Positions 27,210 to 35,451 of a stretch of 64,000 nucleotides of DNA are shown piece by piece. The position numbers and the translations under genes were made by a program. Source of the stretch: Acetobacter orientalis (GTDB taxonomy: Bacteria > Pseudomonadota > Alphaproteobacteria > Acetobacterales > Acetobacteraceae); NCBI RefSeq assembly GCF_000963965.1, contig NZ_BAMX01000010.1, forward strand, positions 62,001 through 126,000, read 5' to 3'. Every line of letters starts with the position of its first letter. Position 1 is the first letter of the stretch. Below the pieces are notes generated by a model. That model was given only the letters and a program-made list of their open reading frames with translations, made no database searches and was not told the DNA's origin.

Positions 27210-28433
27210 ATGTCCTACCTTACCCCTCACCCAGCCCCAAGGCGCTGCCGCCCCGCTATTTTTATGCGTTTTGCCTGTTTATTTTTTGCCGGAGGGTTAC
27301 TGCCCAGCATGACCATGCCCCATACAAGCCATGCCGCCACCTTTTTTAGTGCAGAACCCTACGGTAGCCTCCCTAACGGGCAAAAAATAGAGCGCTATAC
27401 ACTGCGCAATAAAGCGGGCCTGAGTGTGCAGTTTATCTCATACGGCGGTATTATTACCGCCATTGACGTGCCAGACAGGCACGGCAGGTTTAGCAACATT
27501 GCCTTGGGCTTTCCCGACCTTGAAGGCTATGTGGTCAAAGACGCGCAGGCCAATATCTGTTTTGGCGCACTTATTGGCCGTTACGCCAACCGCATTGCCA
27601 ACGGCACGTTTACGCTAGACGGTGTGCGGGTACAGACTACCCGCAATACACCCCCCAACACCCTACATGGCGGGGCAAACGGTTTTCATAAAAAGCTTTG
27701 GCATGTACGCCGCCTTATGGGCCTGCCCCATGCCACCGGTGCAGAGCTAACCCTAACCAGCCCAGATGGAGATGAAGGCTTTCCCGGCACGTTGCATGTA
27801 AGTGTGCGCTATATTTTAGACGACACAAACCGCCTAACCCTGCAATACCGCGCCACAACAGACAAACCCACTGTGGTCAACCTTACCAACCACACTTATT
27901 TCAATTTAAACGGCGAGGGCTCTGGCTCGGTTGAAAACCACCACCTACACATTAATGCAGACCACTTCACCCCTACCGACGCAGCCTCCATTCCCACCGG
28001 CAAGCTGGCAGATGTAAGCAACACCCCATTTGACTTCCGTACGGCCCATAGCATTGCCCAACACCTGCGCGATACCAACCCGCAGCTTCTGGCCGCACAT
28101 GGTTATGACCAAAACTGGGCAATAAACGGCTATGACGGCAAAACCCTAAGGCCCGCCGCCACCCTGACAGACCCCGCATCGGGCCGGGTTTTAACAGTTT
28201 TAACCCCCCTGCCGGGCTTGCAGGTTTATACTGCCAACGGCCTTAACGGGGCCTATGCGGGCACATCTGGCCGTATTTACCGCCAAACAGATGCCGTCGC
28301 ACTTGAAACCCAATTCTACCCCGATGCCCCAAACCACCCCAATTTTCCTAGCGCCACCTTACGGCCCGGTGTTGTTTACAATCACACCACCGTTTTTGCC
28401 TTTGGCACAGACAGCACCACCCAAACGCCGTAA
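27210..28433 (+). CDS. galM: Exported aldose 1-epimerase (mutarotase)
   Basis: 407 aa. It interconverts alpha and beta anomers of glucose, galactose and similar sugars. Active-site landmarks are GALIGRYANRIANGTF (substrate Arg), NTLHGGANGFHKKLW (His), TVVNLTNHTYFNLNGEG (catalytic His) and ALETQFYPDAPNHPNFPS (catalytic Glu). The N-terminus has a signal peptide (MRFACLFFAGGLLPSMTM then PHTSHAAT), so the enzyme is exported. The start could be the ATG at 27210 (GCAGG upstream) or the ATG at 27264, which begins the signal directly. The location suits supply of beta-D-glucose to the periplasmic glucose dehydrogenase. Confidence 0.9.
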   Translation: MSYLTPHPAPRRCRPAIFMRFACLFFAGGLLPSMTMPHTSHAATFFSAEPYGSLPNGQKIERYTLRNKAGLSVQFISYGGIITAIDVPDRHGRFSNIALGFPDLEGYVVKDAQANICFGALIGRYANRIANGTFTLDGVRVQTTRNTPPNTLHGGANGFHKKLWHVRRLMGLPHATGAELTLTSPDGDEGFPGTLHVSVRYILDDTNRLTLQYRATTDKPTVVNLTNHTYFNLNGEGSGSVENHHLHINADHFTPTDAASIPTGKLADVSNTPFDFRTAHSIAQHLRDTNPQLLAAHGYDQNWAINGYDGKTLRPAATLTDPASGRVLTVLTPLPGLQVYTANGLNGAYAGTSGRIYRQTDAVALETQFYPDAPNHPNFPSATLRPGVVYNHTTVFAFGTDSTTQTP

Positions 28434-28438
28434 GGCAT

Positions 28439-28469
28439 AAAAAAACGCGGCCCCCAAATGGGAGCCGCG
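28439..28469 (-). terminator. Intrinsic terminator of glnA
   Basis: On the minus strand, CGCGGCTCCC/GGGGGCCGCG (one mismatch) with an ATTT loop is followed by seven T residues, 36 bp beyond the glnA stop. Confidence 0.9.
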
Positions 28470-28504
28470 CTTTCTGCCTTGGTCTTTACCGAAAAGGGTA
28501 AAGA

Positions 28505-29950
28505 TTAGACGGAGTAGTACATTTCAAATTCAACTGGGTGTGGTGTGTGTTCAAAACGGTACACATCTTCCCACTTCACGTTCACGTAGCTTTCGATCTG
28601 GTCTTTGGTGAACACGCCACCAGCCAGCAGGAACTCGTGGTCAGCCATCAAAGCTTCAAGCGCTTCACGTAGAGAACCCGCAACAGTTGGGATCTGCTTC
28701 AGTTCTTCTGGGGGCAGGTCGTACAGATCTTTATCCATGGCATCGCCAGGGTGGATCTTGTTCTTGATGCCGTCCAGACCAGCCATCAGCATGGCAGCAA
28801 ATGCCAGGTAGGGGTTTGCTGTGGGGTCGGGGAAGCGCACTTCAACGCGCTTGGCTTTTGGGTTGGTTGCGTATGGAATACGGCAAGAAGCAGAGCGGTT
28901 GCGGGCAGAGTAAGCCAGCAGCACTGGGGCTTCAAAACCCGGAATCAGACGCTTGTAAGAGTTGGTTGAAGGGTTGGTGAAAGCATTAAGCGCTTTAGCG
29001 TGCTTAATAATACCACCAATGTAGTACAGAGCCGTGTCAGACAGGTCTGCATAGCCGTTGCCAGCAAAGGTTGGTTTGCCGTCTTTCCAGATAGACTGGT
29101 GAACATGCATGCCAGAGCCGTTATCGCCATAAATTGGCTTAGGCATAAAGGTGGCTGTTTTGCCATAAGAGTGGGCAACGTTGTGCACGCAGTATTTGTA
29201 AATCTGCATAAAGTCGGCAGAGCGTACCAGCGTATCAAACTTGGTGCCCAGCTCGTGCTGAGACTGCGCCACTTCGTGGTGGTGCTTTTCAATGGGCAGG
29301 CCCATTTCACCCATGGTCGCCAGCATTTCTGCGCGCAGGTCAACTTCGCTATCAATCGGCGCAACAGGGAAGTAGCCCCCTTTGGGGCCTGGGCGGTGGC
29401 CCATATTGCCTTCTGGGTAGTCTTTCAAAGACGCACCAGGGCCTTCAATGCTGTCGAGCTGGTAGGTGCCAAAGTTAGGGCCGGTACCAAAACGCACGCT
29501 ATCAAAGATAAAGAATTCAGCTTCTGGGCCAAAGAAAGCCGTATCACCCAGACCAGAAGACTTCAGGTACTGCTCAGCCAGTTTAGCGGTAGAGCGTGGG
29601 TCACGGTTGTAAGGCTGGCCGGTTGAAGGCTCGATAATGTCGCAGAACAGGATCAACTGCGGGCGGGCAGAGAACGGATCCATCACGGCTGTTTCAGGGT
29701 CGGGCAGCAGCACCATGTCGCTTTCATTGATGGCTTTCCAGCCAGCAATGGAAGAACCATCGAACATGAAGCCTTCTGTGAAGGTGTCTTCTTCAATGGT
29801 GGTTACGTACTGGGCCGTGTGGTGCCATTTGCCGCGTGGGTCGGTAAAGCGCAGGTCAACCAGCTCAACCGAATGTTCCTGAATCAGGTCAAAAACCTTG
29901 GCGACAGCCGCAGCTTTTGCATCACCCGCAGATGTTGTTTTCTTAACCAT
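28505..29950 (-). CDS. glnA: Glutamine synthetase type I
   Basis: 481 aa. It makes glutamine from glutamate, ammonia and ATP in a dodecamer. The family signatures are [32 protein letters not shown] (metal glutamates), [27 protein letters not shown] and [19 protein letters not shown] near residue 400 is the adenylylation site Tyr, so GlnE control is expected. The ATG at 29950 follows AGAGAG, and another ATG lies four codons upstream. It is downstream of glnB (117 nt) and ends at a strong terminator. Confidence 0.97.
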   Translation of the reverse strand: MVKKTTSAGDAKAAAVAKVFDLIQEHSVELVDLRFTDPRGKWHHTAQYVTTIEEDTFTEGFMFDGSSIAGWKAINESDMVLLPDPETAVMDPFSARPQLILFCDIIEPSTGQPYNRDPRSTAKLAEQYLKSSGLGDTAFFGPEAEFFIFDSVRFGTGPNFGTYQLDSIEGPGASLKDYPEGNMGHRPGPKGGYFPVAPIDSEVDLRAEMLATMGEMGLPIEKHHHEVAQSQHELGTKFDTLVRSADFMQIYKYCVHNVAHSYGKTATFMPKPIYGDNGSGMHVHQSIWKDGKPTFAGNGYADLSDTALYYIGGIIKHAKALNAFTNPSTNSYKRLIPGFEAPVLLAYSARNRSASCRIPYATNPKAKRVEVRFPDPTANPYLAFAAMLMAGLDGIKNKIHPGDAMDKDLYDLPPEELKQIPTVAGSLREALEALMADHEFLLAGGVFTKDQIESYVNVKWEDVYRFEHTPHPVEFEMYYSV

Positions 29951-30069
29951 TCTCTCTATCACCTACAACCTGTTGCGTACCGGAACCGTCCGGCACAGCT
30001 AGGATTATCAAATGCACGCCGTGCGGCAGAGCAGTAGGGCTCTTCTGCTAAGCAGCCCCACGCCCTCCC

Positions 30070-30414
<345 letters not shown>

Positions 30415-30474
30415 TCATCAATATATTACTGCTGCACCCTGTTTGAGGGGTCCGTCTTTTGTGCAGCCATGCTT

Positions 30475-30491
30475 TTGCAGCATGAGTGCCC
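30475..30491 (-). promoter_or_regulatory. Candidate sigma-54 (-24/-12) promoter for glnB
   Basis: On the minus strand the sequence reads GGGCAC-TCATG-CTGCAA, with GG (30490-30489) and GC (30478-30477) separated by exactly 10 nt, as required for RpoN promoters (consensus TGGCAC-N5-TTGCA). The predicted start would be about 60 bp before the glnB ATG. No NtrC site was pinned down. Confidence 0.5.
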
Positions 30492-30645
30492 AAGCCGAAC
30501 CCGGGTAAACTTGCACGGGTTGGCCGTGTGGGCAATCGGTCAGATACGAAATAGTATCGATAAAGCACTGACCCACCCCTTGCATTAAAGGCATCTGGCC
30601 CTTTTTATCACGAACATAGCTGCTGCTCGTTTAAGGATTACTGAC

Positions 30646-31818
30646 ATGACAAAACCACTCAACCCACTGCTTGAAGCGCAGCCAACCACCATTTTTACTG
30701 TCATGTCTGCTCTGGCCCGCCAGCATGAAGCCATTAATCTGGGCCAAGGCTTTCCCGATACGGAAGGCCCACACGACATGGTGCAAAAAGCAGCCGATGC
30801 CCTGCTTGATGGGCAAAACCAATATGCCCCCCTTACTGGCCTGCCAGAACTACGGCAGGCCGTTGCCGAGTCTAACGCCCGCTTTCAAGGGTTAAACATT
30901 AACCCCGATTCTGAAGTGATTGTGACCTCTGGCGCGACCGAGGCTCTGGCCGCCTCTCTCATGGCTTTGCTTGAGCCGGGCGATGAAGTGGTTTTAATCG
31001 AGCCGCTTTATGACACTTATCTACCAATTATCCGCCAGCTTGGCGCTGAACCCCGCCTTGTGCGCCTACAACAACCAGACTGGACACTCCCGCAAGACGC
31101 TTTGGCCAAAGCTTTTTCTGCCCGCACCAAGGCCATGGTGCTTAACAGCCCCATGAACCCCACCGGCAAGGTATTTACGCGAGACGAGCTTACTTTCATT
31201 GCCAGCTTGCTGCGCCACTACAATGCCTACGCCGTATGCGATGAAGTGTATGAACACCTAACCTTTGGTGCCCCGCATATTTCCCTCATGACCCTGCCAG
31301 ACATGCGTGAGCGGTGCATACGCATTGGCAGTGCTGGCAAAAGCTTTTCGCTTACCGGCTGGAAAGTGGGCTATATTACAGCCCCCGCCCCCCTTGCAGG
31401 CGTTATTGCCAAAGCCCACCAAAACCTTGTGTTTGCCACAGCCCCCAACCTACAACGGGCCGTAGCGTTTGGCCTGCGCAAAGACACCACCTACTTTGCC
31501 ACACTGGCAGCAGATATGGCCCATAAGCGCGATATTTTGTCTGAAGGTTTACGCAGTGTGGGGCTAGAGGTTCTACCCTGCCACGGCAGCTATTTTGTTA
31601 TGGCCGATATAGCGCCCCTCGCGGCCGGGAAAGACGATGTTGCTTTTGCCCACCAACTCACTATTGAGGCAGGCGTTGCCACCATTCCCGCCTCTGCCTT
31701 TTATGACAGCAGCAACGGCACCCCACCCCGCCACCTGTTACGCTTTGCCTTTTGCAAACAGGAGCACATTCTGCGCGAAGCCATTGCCCGCATTGCCGCA
31801 TGGGCCAGCAAACGCTGA
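30646..31818 (+). CDS. Class I/II PLP-dependent aminotransferase
   Basis: 390 aa. INLGQGFPDTEGP, QYAPLTGLPELRQAVAES, VTSGATEALAASLMAL, NSPMNPTGKVFTRDEL, CDEVYEHLTF and the PLP lysine segment SAGKSFSLTGWKVGY are all present. The pattern is that of the kynurenine/methionine/glutamine-oxoacid (YbdL-like) group. The exact donor and acceptor are open. Transcribed alone, followed by tRNA-His. Confidence 0.88.
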   Translation: MTKPLNPLLEAQPTTIFTVMSALARQHEAINLGQGFPDTEGPHDMVQKAADALLDGQNQYAPLTGLPELRQAVAESNARFQGLNINPDSEVIVTSGATEALAASLMALLEPGDEVVLIEPLYDTYLPIIRQLGAEPRLVRLQQPDWTLPQDALAKAFSARTKAMVLNSPMNPTGKVFTRDELTFIASLLRHYNAYAVCDEVYEHLTFGAPHISLMTLPDMRERCIRIGSAGKSFSLTGWKVGYITAPAPLAGVIAKAHQNLVFATAPNLQRAVAFGLRKDTTYFATLAADMAHKRDILSEGLRSVGLEVLPCHGSYFVMADIAPLAAGKDDVAFAHQLTIEAGVATIPASAFYDSSNGTPPRHLLRFAFCKQEHILREAIARIAAWASKR

Positions 31819-31890
31819 CTTTTTTATACCTCTATGCAAACTACCCCTTGACGGACACAGCGCTGTTTACTAAACGACCCCTAGCTGTGT

Positions 31891-31967
31891 GGCGGACGTA
31901 GCTCAGTTGGTAGAGCGCCGGTTTGTGGTACCGGTTGTCGCGGGTTCGATCCCCGTCGTTCGCCCCA
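31891..31967 (+). tRNA. tRNA-His (GTG anticodon)
   Basis: Full cloverleaf: acceptor GCGGACG/CGTTCGC, D-arm GCTC...GAGC, anticodon arm CCGGT-TTGTGGT-ACCGG with GTG, and T-arm GCGGG-TTCGATC-CCCGT. The 3' CCA is encoded. The extra G at 31891, opposite discriminator C at 31964, is the G-1 diagnostic of tRNA-His. Its last bases (from 31951) form the left attachment repeat of the adjoining element. Confidence 0.97.
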
Positions 31968-31980
31968 GCCATATATTTCC
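31951..31980 (+). repeat. attL: 30-bp direct repeat overlapping the tRNA-His 3' end
   Basis: Identical over 30 bp to 38430-38459. The first 17 bp are the 3' end of tRNA-His including CCA, so the tRNA is kept intact after integration. Confidence 0.92.
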
Positions 31981-32082
31981 TTTAAAAATCAATACGTTAC
32001 CAAAGCCAAGCGTCATAGGGCTGTAGTCGTGCGTCATAGGTCTAGCGTCATACCCAAGCAGAGCGCCAAGGGTAAGCATGAC

Positions 32083-33693
32083 ATGCAGAACATGACTAAA
32101 CGGGGCAACGTTTACTACGTCCGTTTTATCGTACCTAAAGAGCGTTGGCATGATGTTGGTATGGTGACAGGTGCCCGTAACGGGACACGCAAAGACATTA
32201 CCAAGTCTCTGAGCACCAAAGAGTATCGAGAAGCCCTTGTTAGGCGTGACGCAGCCCTTACGGTAATCAGGGAAGAAACGAATGCGGCACTAGCCCAGCA
32301 CAAGCTCCCTCCGTTGCACGGTGATTGGAAGCCTTCTTGGGGCAGCTTACAGCAACAGCTTACAGAACAAGCCCTAGAAGCCCGTAAAGCACTAGAAGAA
32401 GCGGATACATACCGCACGCCTTACTATGAGAATGACGACCCACACACGGGCCGTATTGTCGCAGAGGCTATTTCAGACCAAGACTTTGGTACCGATGTTG
32501 TAAGGGAAGAACTCTGGGCAACCGCGCAGAATATCGAAACACAAAGCACAGACAAACAAAACGGGCTAAGACAGGCACAAGCAGCCTATGAGCAGGCGTT
32601 AGGCATTGCTACGGGCACTGCAACGCCCCTTAGCGTTCTCCTTGACCGCTGGTTACCCCAGCTAGAAGGGCACGTTACCCAAGAGCTGATAGATAGACAC
32701 CACAGGACTTTACGCCGTTTTGGGGCTTATCTAGCAGAAGCACACGGCTTGCAAACAGACGACCCAGAGAGCTATGCCAGAAGTACACCGATAGAAAGCA
32801 TAGACAGAAAGACAGCGGGCCTATTCAGAGAGTGGTTAGAGAGACTGCCCAATGTTGGCCCCCGCGTAGTAGGCTTTCATCTTTCAACCATGAATACATT
32901 CTGGAAATGGGCACAGGACGTTGGTTATGCAGAGGTTAATCCGTGGGAGGGAGCAACACGGGGCCTTAAGAAGAAGATTGCCAAGGCTTCCAGAGTACGA
33001 GGGGAGAAACGGCCCTATACCGATGCCGAATTGATAGCCCTACTCACACAAGCCAGAGAACGCCTAAAACAGCCTAAGAAATGGCCTTGGGCACGGGTTA
33101 TCTATGACATGCTACGCTTAGCCCCGCTTACAGGGTGCAGGCAAAACGAACTAGCCAGCTTAACGGTAGATCGCGTTATCAAACCAACACAACCTGAGCA
33201 GCTTTGGCGTATCTCTGTCACTGAAGAAGTAAGCAAAACACGCTCTTCTACTAGAGAAGTGCCGCTACACCCAATAGCTCAGGCGGTTATTGCGCAGCGC
33301 CTTGCAGAACTACCCGCAGAACATACCCAAGACGCACCGCTATTCCCTGAGTGTAAACCCGGAGGGCGTGACAATAAGCCGGGGCATTACCTGTCTAAAC
33401 GCTACGCCACCTTTCTACGCTCTGTGCTCGGTGAAAACCCCGAGATCGACTTTCACAGCTTCCGTAGATGCTTTTCCACCTTCATGGCTACGGCAGAAGC
33501 TAACGGAGCACAGCACTGCCCTGAATTAGTGCTAGAGCATCTTATTGGGCACAAGCCTGTCTCGCTCGCGCATAACACCTACGCAGCAAAGCGGTTTGAT
33601 TGGTCTGTATATGACAATGCAATCATGGAAATGGTCAGTAAGGGTGTAAGTGAGCACGTTCGCGACTCCATGAGTATTGTATGCTCTATTTAA
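32083..33693 (+). CDS. Tyrosine recombinase (phage-type integrase)
   Basis: 536 aa. The N-terminal part (MTKRGNVYYVRFIVPKERWHD) is the DUF6538-like arm-binding domain common in alphaproteobacterial prophage integrases. A SAM-like core-binding domain lies at about 185-300. The catalytic domain has Arg in LTGCRQNELASL, H-x2-R in DFHSFRRCF, His in LIGHKPVS and the nucleophile Tyr in AHNTYAAKRFDW. The ATG at 32083 follows AAGGG, and the frame is open back to 32029. It integrates the element at tRNA-His, whose end is 116 bp upstream. Confidence 0.93.
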   Translation: MQNMTKRGNVYYVRFIVPKERWHDVGMVTGARNGTRKDITKSLSTKEYREALVRRDAALTVIREETNAALAQHKLPPLHGDWKPSWGSLQQQLTEQALEARKALEEADTYRTPYYENDDPHTGRIVAEAISDQDFGTDVVREELWATAQNIETQSTDKQNGLRQAQAAYEQALGIATGTATPLSVLLDRWLPQLEGHVTQELIDRHHRTLRRFGAYLAEAHGLQTDDPESYARSTPIESIDRKTAGLFREWLERLPNVGPRVVGFHLSTMNTFWKWAQDVGYAEVNPWEGATRGLKKKIAKASRVRGEKRPYTDAELIALLTQARERLKQPKKWPWARVIYDMLRLAPLTGCRQNELASLTVDRVIKPTQPEQLWRISVTEEVSKTRSSTREVPLHPIAQAVIAQRLAELPAEHTQDAPLFPECKPGGRDNKPGHYLSKRYATFLRSVLGENPEIDFHSFRRCFSTFMATAEANGAQHCPELVLEHLIGHKPVSLAHNTYAAKRFDWSVYDNAIMEMVSKGVSEHVRDSMSIVCSI

Positions 33694-33732
33694 CTCCACT
33701 TAGCCAAAACCAGCACACCCAACGCTGCCCCG

Positions 33733-33754
33733 GATAGTTTACATACTAACTATC
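33733..33754. repeat. Inverted repeat between convergent recombinase genes
   Basis: GATAGTT (33733-33739) and AACTATC (33748-33754) are separated by 8 nt, between the 3' ends of the integrase and serine recombinase genes and touching the latter's stop. It is AT-rich with no T-tract, so a protein-binding dyad is as likely as a terminator. Confidence 0.45.
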
Positions 33755-34420
33755 TTACCCAAGGCACCTTTTTACAGCCGCAGGAGTCCACTCAGTCTTC
33801 CTTCGGCTAGTCCTAACCCCCATAGCCTCTAGACGCCCTGCTATGGCCCGTAGAGACAACCCTTGACTGTGTAAAGTGGCGATGGTTGGCCCCACCCTTT
33901 CCTTGAACCCTTGCGCCTTCTCTTGCAGTGCTAGAGTGCCTTTCTGGTTATCTGGTGCGGGGCCACCTTTATACCCACCCAACACAACCCCACGCTTCTT
34001 TGCCGCAGCAAGAGCAGCTTTGGTGCGTTCGCTAATTACACAGCGTTCTTTCTCAGCCATAGCGGCCCATATGTGCAACATAAAGGGATCAGCATCTTTG
34101 CCTAACTCAGCCACGATAAACGGAACACGGTTAGCCATAAGCCCAGCTATGAACGCCACATCACGGCTAAGGCGGTCTAGCTTGGCTACCAGCACAGGGC
34201 ATTGCATGACCTTGGCCTTATCCAATGCGGCAGAGAGCTGGGGGCGCTTAAAGAGAGCATCACTCCCCTTGCCTGTCTCAACCTCTGTAAACACTTCTAC
34301 TACGTCAAAGCCCTCCGCCTGAGCAAAGCTGTGTATGGCTGCAAGCTGTGCTTCCATTCCAAGGCCACTTTTACCCTGCTTGGTTGTGCTTACTCGGATA
34401 TAGGCAACAGCTTTGGTCAT
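33755..34420 (-). CDS. Serine recombinase (resolvase/invertase family)
   Basis: 221 aa. The N-terminal catalytic domain starts [12 protein letters not shown] with nucleophile Ser11. [11 protein letters not shown] carries the conserved arginines. The E-helix region ([28 protein letters not shown]) leads to a C-terminal helix-turn-helix ([23 protein letters not shown]). The size and domain order are those of small resolvases/invertases, not of large serine integrases. A perfect 7-bp dyad lies 13-32 bp upstream of its ATG. It is convergent with the integrase, and the partner site or invertible segment was not found. Confidence 0.92.
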   Translation of the reverse strand: MTKAVAYIRVSTTKQGKSGLGMEAQLAAIHSFAQAEGFDVVEVFTEVETGKGSDALFKRPQLSAALDKAKVMQCPVLVAKLDRLSRDVAFIAGLMANRVPFIVAELGKDADPFMLHIWAAMAEKERCVISERTKAALAAAKKRGVVLGGYKGGPAPDNQKGTLALQEKAQGFKERVGPTIATLHSQGLSLRAIAGRLEAMGVRTSRRKTEWTPAAVKRCLG

Positions 34421-34432
34421 AGTGTTTCATTC

Positions 34433-34452
34433 CAGACAATGAACGTTGTCTG
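34433..34452. promoter_or_regulatory. Perfect dyad upstream of the serine recombinase gene
   Basis: CAGACAA-TGAACG-TTGTCTG, with 7-bp arms and a 6-nt spacer, 13 bp before the recombinase start. This is the usual place for a resolvase binding site that also represses its own gene. Confidence 0.5.
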
Positions 34453-34587
34453 TTTTGATACAGAGTAAACGGAGGGCCAGCCACACTCAATTCTGAATCC
34501 GTCCTATGCCGTTCATGAATCAATACAGGGGTTGGGCTGTAAATCGTGTTTCTCCTGATTTAATCAAGCATTTATCAGAAAACCCCT

Positions 34588-34620
34588 AATTAGCGGCCTC
34601 ATTAGAGAAGCGCCCCTAAA
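34588..34620 (+). repeat. Element intergenic repeat, copy 1
   Basis: Begins AATTAGCGGCCTCATTAGAG and ends GCGCCCCTAAA. Copy 2 at 34893-34925 has the same length with about three substitutions. Confidence 0.75.
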
Positions 34621-34892
34621 AGATACCACAGACAACCACGCCTATCACAACCTTGCGGGACTCAAAACGGGTACCCTTGCCCCACGGTTTCATGGTCACC
34701 GATCGACTTCAAGAAAGGGGGCTTAAGCCGTTGTTGTTGTTCAGTGGCAGACCACGAAAACATTCTCAGGGAAAACTCTATAAATGCACAGAATTAAGGG
34801 ACCCCTTTTGGTTACCTTTTGGGGCCTTTTTAGGGTCTTAGACGAAACTATGAATTTTATAGGTTTTTCAATGGGTTACGGTGAAAATAGGG

Positions 34893-34925
34893 AATTAGCG
34901 GCCCCATTAGAGGAACGCCCCTAAA
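34893..34925 (+). repeat. Element intergenic repeat, copy 2
   Basis: Begins AATTAGCGGCCCCATTAGAG and ends ACGCCCCTAAA. It lies about 97 bp before the KTSC start codon. Confidence 0.75.
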
Positions 34926-35021
34926 GGTAAGGGTATAGAGGGAGAGCGTTCACCCACTTCTAGCCTTGCCTAGGTGTACGTTTACATCAACCAATCAATA
35001 ATAATCACTTAGGGGAAATGC

Positions 35022-35249
35022 ATGCTCTTTAATACCATAGTAACCCGCCCACTGATGATAAGCGGTAGCAGCGTAATAAGCTCAGCCGAATATGATGCAT
35101 CAATCTTAGAGCTAACAATCACATTCAGGCGGGGTCAGACTTACACCTATTCTGGCGTTAGTCTCAAGGTGGCGGAGGGCTTAGAAATGGCTACTTCCCC
35201 CGGTGCTTACTATGATGCACGGATACGTGGTCACTACACACGTAGCTAG
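35022..35249 (+). CDS. KTSC-domain small protein
   Basis: 75 aa. The segment SSAEYDASILELTITFRRGQ then YTYSGVSLKVAEGLEMATSP and GAYYDARIRGHY follows the KTSC domain (S-S-x-hydrophobic-x2-Y-D...L-x-V/I-x-F...Y-x-Y-x-G-V...S-x-G-x-Y-x2-x-I-R). Stand-alone KTSC proteins are common in phages and bacteria, and their role is not established. The ATG follows TTAGGGGAAATGC. It sits between copies 2 and 3 of the element repeat, which suggests its own transcription unit. Confidence 0.78.
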   Translation: MLFNTIVTRPLMISGSSVISSAEYDASILELTITFRRGQTYTYSGVSLKVAEGLEMATSPGAYYDARIRGHYTRS

Positions 35250-35251
35250 GG

Positions 35252-35276
35252 AATTAGTGGCCCATTAGGGGATACC
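35252..35276 (+). repeat. Element intergenic repeat, copy 3 (shorter, diverged)
   Basis: AATTAGTGGCCCATTAGGGG then ATACC. It shares the left half with copies 1 and 2. It begins 3 bp after the KTSC stop and about 200 bp before the next gene. Confidence 0.65.
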
Positions 35277-35451
35277 ATAATCACCTACCCCTTAATCTGA
35301 CTGTGTTGTGGTTAAATAGACATTGTTTCCACCCTGCCTGTTTAGCCTGAGCACAGCCGTGCCAAGCTCAACTCATAGCGTAGTACATTAGGCACATCTA
35401 CAAAGGTACAACATAACAGTTTGATACCAATAATGATAAGAACAGGAACTA

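Larger units (their letters stand above)
34421..35021. other. Gene-free interior of the element with repeats
   Basis: 600 bp between the serine recombinase and the KTSC gene. It contains the 34433-34452 dyad and two copies of the intergenic repeat (34588-34620 and 34893-34925). A 62-codon frame at 34653-34841 lacks a ribosome site and is not accepted. The region is a good candidate for replication or regulatory sites. Confidence 0.5.

Noticed and set aside
34653-34841. 62-codon frame inside the element
   Set aside because: No ribosome binding site, odd composition, and it lies between repeat copies.
34588-35276. Repeat family considered as a CRISPR array
   Set aside because: Only three copies, spaced by about 300 bp with a gene between two of them, and no cas genes.
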